Positions 26,408 through 33,313 of a stretch of DNA of 64,000 nucleotides are shown here, piece by piece; the stretch's first letter is position 1, and each line of letters starts with the position of its first letter. The DNA is from CAWHQZ01 sp963831645 (GTDB lineage: Bacteria; Pseudomonadota; Alphaproteobacteria; Rhizobiales; Aestuariivirgaceae). Both the position numbers and the translations under genes were made by a program. The stretch covers positions 121,231 through 185,230 of the forward strand of contig CAWHQZ010000012.1 in NCBI GenBank assembly GCA_963831645.1, read 5' to 3'. Under the pieces are notes generated by a model. It was not told the origin of the DNA and ran no database searches. It saw only the letters and a program-made list of their open reading frames with translations.

Positions 26408-26689
26408 TCACTTGAGCTCGATTTCGATGAAGGCATAGTCCGTTTCGCCGGCATTTACGACGTCGTGCTCGACGCCCTCCTTGCGGAAGTAGGGCACGCC
26501 TCGTTTCATCTCGGCAACAGACTGACTGTCCTTCGTCACCAGCCGCACGCGGCCGTCCATCAGCGGCACCACCACATAGTCGTGGGCATGGCGGTGCCAG
26601 CCGGTGTTGGCGCCGGGAGCAAAGCGGTATTCAGTGACGATCACCCGCTCGTTGTCGATGTGGGTGATCGCCCTGGCGGTGCCGGTCAT
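26408..26689 (-). CDS. Small single-domain cupin
   Basis: 93 residues forming one cupin barrel: RFAPGANTGWHRHAHDYVVV holds the first metal motif (two His plus the downstream acidic/His positions), and KEGVEHDVVNAGETDYAFIE holds the second with a His. Stand-alone cupins of this size bind a metal and often a small ligand. The gene lies 9 bases downstream of alanine dehydrogenase on the same strand, so it probably shares its transcript. No specific substrate can be named. Confidence 0.75.
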   Translation of the reverse strand: MTGTARAITHIDNERVIVTEYRFAPGANTGWHRHAHDYVVVPLMDGRVRLVTKDSQSVAEMKRGVPYFRKEGVEHDVVNAGETDYAFIEIELK

Positions 26690-26698
26690 GGAAGAGCC

Positions 26699-27818
26699 TC
26701 AGCTGCTCAGGACCTTGAGCGCATCGAAATGCTTGTAGCCCAGGTCGTCGGCCACCGCCTTATAAGTCACCTTGCCGCGATAGACATTGAGTCCGGCGCG
26801 CAGATGGGCGTCGTCGAGCAGGGCGCGCTTATAGCCCTTGTTGGCGATGGCGAGCGCGAAGGGGAGGGTCACGTTGTTGAGTGCGTAGGTCGAGGTGCGC
26901 GCCACGCCGCCCGGCATATTGGCGACGCAATAGTGAATGACGCCGTCGACCACGTAGGTTGGATCGGCGTGGGTGGTCGGCTTCGAGGTCTCCGCGCAGC
27001 CGCCCTGGTCGATCGCCACATCGACAAGCACCGTACCGGGCTTCCACTGCTGGAGCATTTTCCGGGTCACGCAGCTTGGGCGCCGCCGCACCGGGGATGA
27101 GCACGCCGCCGATGACGAGATCGGCGCCGGCGCATTCGTCCTCGATCGCTCCCTGCGTCGAATAGAGGGTCTTGAGCTGCGTTCCGAAGCGCGCCACCAG
27201 CTCTTCCATCCGATCGGTTGATTTTTCGAGCACCGTCACGTCGGCGCCGAGCCCCAGCGCCATCGCCGCCGCATTGGTTCCAACCACCCCGCCGCCGAGA
27301 ATGACGACCTTTGCCGGCGCCACGCCCGGCACGCCGCCCAGGAGCACGCCGCGCCCGCCTTGCGCCTTCTCCAGGCAGTGGGCGCCGGCCTGGATCGACA
27401 TGCGTCCTGCCACCTGCGACATGGGCGCGAGCAGCGGCAGACCGCCGCGATAGCTGGTGACGGTTTCGTAGGCGATGCACACGGCGCCCGACTTCACCAG
27501 GTCTTTGGTCTGCTCGGGGTCCGGCGCCAGGTGCAGGTAGGTATAGAGAATTTGTCCCTCGCGCAGGCGTTTGCGTTCCGCCTTTTGCGGTTCCTTCACC
27601 TTGACGATCATGTCGGCGCGCTCGAACACCTCTTCGGCGGTCTTGACGATGGCGGCGCCGGCTTTCTTGTAGTCGTCGTCGGTGACCCCGATGCCCGCTC
27701 CGGCATTGGTCTCGACAATCACCTTGTGGGCGTGGCGAACGGCCTCGCGGACGCTGATCGGCGTCATGCCGACGCGATATTCGTGGTTCTTGATCTCCTT
27801 CGGCACGCCGATGAGCAT
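26699..27818 (-). pseudogene. ald: Alanine dehydrogenase, single frameshift
   Basis: The combined product has 372 residues, the standard length. The first frame from 27818 (GGAGG 7 bases upstream) reads MLIGVPKEIKNHEYRVGMTP, the catalytic Lys/His region (MIVKVKEPQKAE, YLHLAPD), then KVVILGGGVVGTNAAAMALG for NAD binding and LVIGGVLIPGAAAPKL. Near 27073 one extra C changes frame; the other frame continues VTRKMLQQWKPGTVLVDVAI and YCVANMPGGVARTSTYALNN. The enzyme deaminates L-alanine to pyruvate with NAD+. In taurine catabolism this regenerates the amino acceptor. The shift may be a sequence error. Confidence 0.85.
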
Positions 27819-27907
27819 TTTACCAACCTCCCAGCCGCTGAGCCTCGCCCTTGTACAGGAACCCTCACGGGATAATTTGCGGTTCGGTGCGCCCTTGTCG
27901 CGCTGCG

Positions 27908-27950
27908 TTGATATGTGCTTCGAGGAATCGATATATTATTCGAATGAATA
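27908..27950. promoter_or_regulatory. Candidate Lrp/AsnC operator between ald and the acetyl-CoA hydrolase gene
   Basis: About 43 bp containing TTGATATGTGCTTCGAG, then ATATATTATTCGAATGAATA. It aligns without gaps with a segment at 30081-30123 that overlaps the start of the Lrp-type regulator (about 31 of 43 identical, best over TTCGAATGA). The two TTCGA half-sites are ~20 bp apart. Regulation by that protein is inference. Confidence 0.5.
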
Positions 27951-28031
27951 GCGAACAAAACCGACAAAATAGAGAAGATTGTTAGGTTCGAGGAACTGGG
28001 TTACGATCGGTCCGGACGGCCAGGAAGCGAG

Positions 28032-29960
28032 ATGGGCGGTTCGGAAGATCCGGGAATTGCCGGCCTCGGTGGTAAGCTCGTCGGCGCGAAGCAGGCTCTG
28101 GCAGCGATACGGCCTGGCAGTCGCATTTATCTTGGTACCGGCTGTGCCGCGCCGCGCAGTTTGATCGCTGCGCTGGAGACAATGGACTCCGGTCCGCCCG
28201 ATCTCGAGTTCGTCAGTTTCCTGACGACGTCGGCGCTGCCCGACAGGGCGGGCACGCTCGCGACCCGGTATCGCCACCGGACATTTTTTGTCGGCAGCGA
28301 CGTGCGGGGCCTCGCGGCGAGCGGGCGGCTCGATTACGTGCCCATCTCGCTGGAAGAAGTGCCGCACCTCCTTGCCAGCGGGCGGCTGCCGATCGATGTG
28401 GCGCTCCTGCAAGTTTCTTCGCCCGATGCGCGCGGCTTCGTCAGTCTCGGGGTGTCCGTGGATCTTGCTCCGGCCGTTCTGGCTGTCGCCCGCCGGGTAA
28501 TTGCCGAGGTCAATCCGGCAATGCCGCGCACCCACGGGGAAAGCTTCGTCCATATCGACCGCTTCGACGCCTTTGTGAGGGTCGACAGGCCCGTGACCGA
28601 ATACCGCCATCCGCCGGCAGGCGCCACAGCGGAGCGCGTCGCCCGTTACATCGCCGCCATCATCGACGACGGCTCGACCTTGCAGATCGGCCTGGGCCGC
28701 GTCCCCAACGACGCGCTGCAGTATCTCAAGGATCGCCGCGACCTCGGCATACACAGCGACGTCATCACCGATGGCATCGTGGGTCTTGTGGAAGCGGGCG
28801 TCGTGACCGGCCGTCGCAAGACGCTCCACCGCGACCGGATCATCACGAGCTACTGCCTGGGAACACGGCGGCTCTACGACTTCGTGCATGAAAATCCGCT
28901 CCTGGATTTTCTGCCGATCGATCAGGTCTGCGATCCGCGCGTGGTGGCCGCCAACTTCCGCATGGTCTCGATCACCCAGGCCTTTGCGGTCGACCTCACG
29001 GGGCAGGTCTGTGTGGACCAGTTCGAGGGCGAGTTCTATGGCGGCGTGTCTACGCAAGCCGCGTTCCTTCGCGGCGCGGCCCGCTCACCGGGCGGCAAGC
29101 CCATCGTCTGTCTCGCATCGACGACGGAAGGTGGCGCCTCGCGGATCAAGCCCCTGCTCGAGACCGGCGACGGGGTGGGAATTGCACGCTCCGATGTCCA
29201 CTACGTCGTCACCGAGTATGGCATCGCCTATCTGTTCGGGAAGTCGATCCGCGAGCGGGCGCTGGCGCTGATCGAGGTTGCGGATCCTCGCCACCGGGCA
29301 GCACTTCTGGAAGCTGCCAAGCGGTTGGGCTACGTGCCGCGTGAGCAGTATCTGGCTTCCCAGGCTGCCTATCCGGTGCACGAGGAGCGCAGGGTCAAAC
29401 TTGGGAATGGCGCCGAAGTGCTGATCCGCCCGGCGCACGCCGCCGATGCCGATGCGCTGCGGGCGCTGTTCCACCTTCTCTCGCCGGACGACGTCTACAC
29501 GCGATTTTTCCGGCGCGTGCGGTCGCTCTCCTATGAGGATCTGCAGACGCTGTGCAACGTAAACCACGAAACTCAGGTCGCCTTCCTCGCCGTGACGGGC
29601 CCGCGGGAGAGCGAGGTCATCGTGGGTAGCGCCTGTTATTTCCTGAATCCGACCACGAATCTCGCCGAGGTCGCCTTCATGGTGGCGCCGCAATGGCAGG
29701 GGATCGGTCTTGGAAGCGCCCTGCAGGCGTGCCTCCAGGAGTACGCTGTCGGCCGTGGCGTCCGGGGTTTCGTCGCCGAGATCCTGCCGGGCAACACGCG
29801 CATGGTGCGCCTGGCCGCCCGGGCGCCGGGCAAGGCGACGACGTCGCGCGACGAGGATACGATCCACGTGACCACTCTGTTTGCGGACCGCACACCTGCC
29901 GGCGCGGCCGCTGCAACAGGTCCGTCTGCGGCCCCGACCAGGCGTCGAGGCCGGAAATGA
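28032..29960 (+). CDS. Acetyl-CoA hydrolase/transferase fused to a GNAT domain
   Basis: 642 residues. Residues ~1-440 are an acetyl-CoA hydrolase/CoA-transferase: GSRIYLGTGCAAPRSLIAAL, SLGVSVDLAPAVLAVARR, LQIGLGRVPNDALQYL, DQFEGEFYGGVSTQAAFLRG, with the likely catalytic Glu in VVTEYGIAYLFGKSIRERAL. Residues ~455-620 are a GNAT domain: VLIRPAHAADADALRALFHL, AEVAFMVAPQWQGIGLGSAL (acetyl-CoA loop) and FVAEILPGNTRMVRLAARA. Such fusions may couple acyl-CoA handling with protein or metabolite acetylation. The gene is divergent from ald across a putative operator. It may deal with the acetyl-CoA pool generated from acetyl phosphate. Confidence 0.85.
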   Translation: MGGSEDPGIAGLGGKLVGAKQALAAIRPGSRIYLGTGCAAPRSLIAALETMDSGPPDLEFVSFLTTSALPDRAGTLATRYRHRTFFVGSDVRGLAASGRLDYVPISLEEVPHLLASGRLPIDVALLQVSSPDARGFVSLGVSVDLAPAVLAVARRVIAEVNPAMPRTHGESFVHIDRFDAFVRVDRPVTEYRHPPAGATAERVARYIAAIIDDGSTLQIGLGRVPNDALQYLKDRRDLGIHSDVITDGIVGLVEAGVVTGRRKTLHRDRIITSYCLGTRRLYDFVHENPLLDFLPIDQVCDPRVVAANFRMVSITQAFAVDLTGQVCVDQFEGEFYGGVSTQAAFLRGAARSPGGKPIVCLASTTEGGASRIKPLLETGDGVGIARSDVHYVVTEYGIAYLFGKSIRERALALIEVADPRHRAALLEAAKRLGYVPREQYLASQAAYPVHEERRVKLGNGAEVLIRPAHAADADALRALFHLLSPDDVYTRFFRRVRSLSYEDLQTLCNVNHETQVAFLAVTGPRESEVIVGSACYFLNPTTNLAEVAFMVAPQWQGIGLGSALQACLQEYAVGRGVRGFVAEILPGNTRMVRLAARAPGKATTSRDEDTIHVTTLFADRTPAGAAAATGPSAAPTRRRGRK

Positions 29961-29968
29961 CCGTATTC

Positions 29969-30057
29969 GTCATGCCGGCGTTAAGCCGGAATCCCGCTTG
30001 CAGCTTCTCCACCTGCTAAATCGGCCCAAGCTGGATTGCGGCGTTCGCCGCAATGAC
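29969..30057. repeat. Inverted-palindrome unit I (no gene)
   Basis: The left end GTCATGCCGGCGTTAAGCC runs into GGAATCCC; the right end GGATTGCGGCGTTCGCCGC runs into AATGAC. It has the same GTCAT-palindrome-ATCC ... GGAT-palindrome-ATGAC plan as the other units, with different arm sequence. Confidence 0.6.
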
Positions 30058-30080
30058 GAGGGAGATGTGCCTCCATCAGG

Positions 30081-30123
30081 TTGATGTATGTTTCGAAGTT
30101 CTGATAAATTGTTCGAATGAAAC
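30081..30123. promoter_or_regulatory. Candidate autoregulatory Lrp/AsnC operator overlapping the regulator start
   Basis: TTGATGTATGTTTCGAAG, then GATAAATTGTTCGAATGA: this segment matches the ald-side site at 27908-27950 in sequence and spacing and covers the regulator's ATG at 30117. No Shine-Dalgarno sequence is visible before that ATG, so translation may be leaderless or the true start may lie downstream. Confidence 0.5.
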
Positions 30124-30584
30124 ACCGGGAAACCGACCGGATTGACAAGATCATCCTGTCCGAGCTGCAGCGGGATTGCCGCCTCCCCGTCGCCGAGGTG
30201 GCTGCCAGGGCAGGGCTTTCGGCCTCGGCCTGCCATCGGCGAATGAAGCTGCTCGAGCAACACGGCGCCATCGCGGGATATGGCGCCAATCTGAACGGGC
30301 AGGCGCTCGGCTATTCGATCGAATTCTTCGTCGAGGTTTCGCTCGCCTCGCAGACCGAGGAGGCTTTCGAGCGTTTTAAATCAGCCGTAGCGCGTGTTCC
30401 CGAGATCCTCGAATGCCATCTGATGAGCGGCCAGTTCGATTATCTGTTGCGCATCGCGGCTGCCGACGCCGCCGACTATGAGCGCATTCACCGCCAGCGC
30501 ATATCAAGGCTGCCGGGCATCCAGCGCATCCAGTCCTCGCTGGCGCTCAGAACCGTGAAGGCCTGGTCGGGCTATCCCGTGTGA
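30117..30584 (+). CDS. Lrp/AsnC-family transcriptional regulator
   Basis: 155 residues. The N-terminal helix-turn-helix covers residues ~5-55 (DRIDKIILSELQRDCRLPVA, LSASACHRRMKLLEQHGAIA) and the RAM/AsnC ligand domain ~65-150 (VEVSLASQTEEAFERFKSAV, ILECHLMSGQFDYLLRIAAA, HRQRISRLPGIQRIQSSLAL). These regulators sense amino acids. A site resembling the ald upstream region overlaps its own start, consistent with control of alanine dehydrogenase plus autoregulation (inference). Its 3' end overlaps the convergent transporter gene by 81 bp. Confidence 0.9.
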   Translation: MKHRETDRIDKIILSELQRDCRLPVAEVAARAGLSASACHRRMKLLEQHGAIAGYGANLNGQALGYSIEFFVEVSLASQTEEAFERFKSAVARVPEILECHLMSGQFDYLLRIAAADAADYERIHRQRISRLPGIQRIQSSLALRTVKAWSGYPV

Positions 30585-31520
30585 GAGTGTTCCCTGGCGC
30601 GTATGGAAGGCGTCCATGCGCAGCATGAATAGGCCGGCGGCGATGACCACGGCCGCGCCGCTCCACGTCCACGCATCCGGAAAATCGCCGAATACGAGCA
30701 CTCCCCACAACACAGCCCAGAACATGGCGGTATATTCGAAGGGCGCCACGAAGCTCGGCTCGGCGACCTTGTAGGCGTGAACGAACAGCGGCATGGCGAC
30801 CACAGCCATGACGCCCAGAAGCGCCATCAGCAGAAAATCGGCGAGGCTCGGCCACATCCATGCCGACATCAGGAACTTCAGGCTCTTGTGCTCGGGCACT
30901 CCGAAATCTCCGGCGCCGAACACAAGGCTCAGGCCCACCGCCACGATGAGGAAGACGGAGTTCTGATGGAAGGCGATGACCGATGAGTTGACGTCGCCCA
31001 ACGGTCGCGCCATCGCCTGGCCGACGCCGTAGCCGAAGGCCGACCACAGCGCGAACAGGGCTGCCGGCTCGAACACCCCCGCTCCCGGGCGGATCATGAG
31101 GATGACCCCGGCGAAACCCGCCGTGATCGCCAGCCAGCGATACCAGCGCACCCGTTCGCCAAGAACGGGCGCCGCGATGGCAGCTACGAAGAACGGCATG
31201 GTGAAATAGATCGCCACCGCATCGGCAATGGCGATCGCCGCCACGGCGAGGGAGAAGGTCAGGTGCGCCGAGGAAAGCAGCAGAGCACGCAGGAAAACCA
31301 GGCCGATGCGCTTCGGCCATAAAGATCCGAAAGCGTTTTCCCGCCACAGCAGGCCCAGGAACAGCGGCAGCGCCACCAGGCAGCGGATGGTCAGCACCTG
31401 GTGAACCGGGTAGCCCGCCGACAGCCACTTCATCAGGGCATCGAGGGTCGAGGCGATCCCCACCCCGACACAAATGCAGAGCGCGCCCGCAAGACGTCGG
31501 GAACCGCTGGGATCGTTCAT
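30504..31520 (-). CDS. DMT-superfamily (EamA/RhaT) transporter
   Basis: 338 residues with about ten hydrophobic segments in two EamA repeats. The first has TIRCLVALPLFLGLLW, AIYFTMPFFVAAIAAPVLGE (conserved Pro-Phe and Gly-Glu at the repeat end) and GFAGVILMIRPGAG. The second has AFGYGVGQAMARPLG, AEPSFVAPFEYTAMFWAVLW and AGLFMLRMDAF. Members export amino acids, drugs or other metabolites. The start overlaps the MocR stop (ATGA), so both are co-transcribed leftward and the regulator may control this exporter. Confidence 0.88.
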   Translation of the reverse strand: MNDPSGSRRLAGALCICVGVGIASTLDALMKWLSAGYPVHQVLTIRCLVALPLFLGLLWRENAFGSLWPKRIGLVFLRALLLSSAHLTFSLAVAAIAIADAVAIYFTMPFFVAAIAAPVLGERVRWYRWLAITAGFAGVILMIRPGAGVFEPAALFALWSAFGYGVGQAMARPLGDVNSSVIAFHQNSVFLIVAVGLSLVFGAGDFGVPEHKSLKFLMSAWMWPSLADFLLMALLGVMAVVAMPLFVHAYKVAEPSFVAPFEYTAMFWAVLWGVLVFGDFPDAWTWSGAAVVIAAGLFMLRMDAFHTRQGTLSHGIARPGLHGSERQRGLDALDARQP

Positions 31521-33013
31521 GAGCCGGATTGAATGTTGGCGACTGTTTCGGCGAGCAATCTGATGCCGGGTTCGATACGCAATTCATCGATCGAAGAAAA
31601 TCCGAGAGTGAAGGAGTTGCATGGCAGGGGTGCGTCGGCAAAGTAGACAGGGCCGGGCTCGATCAACACGCCGCGCCCGGCCGCCTCCACCGCCAGCCGG
31701 CCGCTGTCGAAGCCTTCCGGCCCCTTGACCCAAACGCTGGCGCCCCGCCGCGGAGGGGTCGTCTCGAAGTCCGGCAGATACCGCCCGAGCGCCGAGCTGA
31801 CGATTTCCCATCGCTTGCGATAGGCGCGGCGCAGCTTCCGGACGAAGCCGTCGTGATGGCCCTCGGCAAGGAACAGCGCGGCGGTGCGCTGCGTGTCATA
31901 GGGCAGGTTTCCGCCGATGAGGCCGAGGAGCGCCCGCGCTTCCCCGATCAGGCGTTTGGGACCCACGAGAAAGCCCAGGCGCAGCCCCGGCAACAGGCTT
32001 CCCGAAAGCGATCCCGCATGAATGACGCGGCCCTCCTCGTCGAGAGCCATGAGCGCCTTGGGGGGTTCCTCGTCGTAGGCGGTCTCGAAATTGCAGTCGT
32101 ACTCGATGACGACGAAGTCGCGGTTCTTCGCCGCGGCGAGGATTGCCAGCCGGCGCTCCGCGGGCATGACCGCCGCGGTCGGAATCTGGTGGCCGGGAGC
32201 CGTAAATGCCACCTCGAGGCGCGCCGGCAACCGCTCGGGATCGAGCCCACCCTGATCGACCGGGACGAACGACAGCTTGGCGCGCGCCAGGGCGAGCAGG
32301 TTGCGCACGCCCGGGTGCCCCGGATCTTCCATTGCCACCCGCGTGCCCCGCCCGACGAGCAGGCCGCACAGCAGAAAGAGCGTGTTTTGGACGCCCATGG
32401 TGACCAGGATCTGCTCTTCCGATGCAGAAATTCCGCGCTGCGGCAGGATGCGCCGCCGCAGCTGCTCGACGAGCAGCGGATCATCGGAGGTCGGGCTCGG
32501 AGCCGTGTGCGCCGCAAGCCCGCGCTTGCCGAGCGCCTGTTTCGCACACTCGCGCCATTCGGCGAGCGGAAAGAGCTTGTAGTCTGCCTGCCCGCGGACG
32601 AATGGGTAGCGGTGCGCCCCCTCGGGCGGCTTCGAAGCCGTTACCAACTGGGCAGGCTTGGCCCGCAACCGGCCCCTCCACAACGTCGAATGGTCTCTGG
32701 CGCGCTTCGCCGGAGCAAGCCTCGGTTGCGGCAGCGGCAGCTTGTATTGCGGCGAAGCGGCAAGCGTCCTGCTGCTGACATAGTAGCCGGAGCGCTCCCT
32801 GGCGATCAGGTAGCCGTCCTCGAGCAGGCCCTGATAGGCGAGCACCACCGTGTTGCGCGATACTCCGAGCTTCTCGGCCATTCGGCGCGGCGACGGCACC
32901 GGCCTCGTTTCGCTGAGCGTGCCCTCGAGGATCGCCGCAGCGAGCGCTTCCCGGATCTGCGTCTTGAGACTCGAGGTTTCGTTCCTGCGGATGCGAGAGA
33001 GCCAGTCGCGCAC
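31517..33013 (-). CDS. MocR-type GntR/aminotransferase-fold regulator lacking the PLP lysine
   Basis: 498 residues from a GTG start at 33013. The winged HTH (residues ~15-80) contains LKTQIREALAAAILEGTLSE and PSPRRMAEKLGVSRNTVVLA, then YLIARERSGYYVSS. A long linker leads to a class I aminotransferase fold (LVTMGVQNTLFLLCGLLVGR, EDPGHPGVRNLLALARAKLS, VIEYDCNFET). Where MocR/TauR proteins normally have the Schiff-base Lys (pattern T/S-x-S-K), this one reads AGSLSGSLLPGLRLGFLVG, with Gly in its place. It may therefore respond to a ligand without forming internal aldimine. Co-transcribed with the DMT exporter. A taurine-sensing role is possible from context only. Confidence 0.85.
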   Translation of the reverse strand: MRDWLSRIRRNETSSLKTQIREALAAAILEGTLSETRPVPSPRRMAEKLGVSRNTVVLAYQGLLEDGYLIARERSGYYVSSRTLAASPQYKLPLPQPRLAPAKRARDHSTLWRGRLRAKPAQLVTASKPPEGAHRYPFVRGQADYKLFPLAEWRECAKQALGKRGLAAHTAPSPTSDDPLLVEQLRRRILPQRGISASEEQILVTMGVQNTLFLLCGLLVGRGTRVAMEDPGHPGVRNLLALARAKLSFVPVDQGGLDPERLPARLEVAFTAPGHQIPTAAVMPAERRLAILAAAKNRDFVVIEYDCNFETAYDEEPPKALMALDEEGRVIHAGSLSGSLLPGLRLGFLVGPKRLIGEARALLGLIGGNLPYDTQRTAALFLAEGHHDGFVRKLRRAYRKRWEIVSSALGRYLPDFETTPPRRGASVWVKGPEGFDSGRLAVEAAGRGVLIEPGPVYFADAPLPCNSFTLGFSSIDELRIEPGIRLLAETVANIQSGS

Positions 33014-33093
33014 GAAAGGTGGCCTCTGGATGGGGAAGCGCCGGGAAGAAGTGAACCACGTCTGCCGATGCTGCGATAGGCTTGGTCTTGAAT

Positions 33094-33283
33094 CCTCTCC
33101 CCGTTGGGGAGAGGGCAGGGTGAGGGGACCTCCTTCAAGTGGAGAGGGTGGAAAACTGCCGTGCAGCTGAAACCAGTCCTCTCACTGTCACCCATGTTAC
33201 AGTCTAGAATGTTACCTATGTCTCCGGTCTGTGCCACGCAAATACCCCTCACCCTGCCCTTCTCCCCCGAAACGGGGAGAGGG
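33094..33283. repeat. Inverted repeat unit J (CTCTCCCC/GGGGAGAG family)
   Basis: Left 33094-33127 (CCTCTCCCCGTTGGGGAG, then AGGGCAGGGTGAGGGG) and right 33245-33283 (CCCCTCACCCTGCCCTTCTC, then GGGGAGAGGG) are inverted copies bounding ~115 bp without a gene. A second unit of the same family is at 56796-56988. Confidence 0.65.
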
Positions 33284-33313
33284 TTTGCAACCTCCGCGGC
33301 ACGTCGTCAGCGC

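Noticed and set aside
27936..29057. 373-codon minus-strand frame opposite the acetyl-CoA hydrolase gene
   Set aside because: No domain similarity, low-complexity Arg/His/Ala composition typical of antisense frames, and it crosses the divergent promoter.
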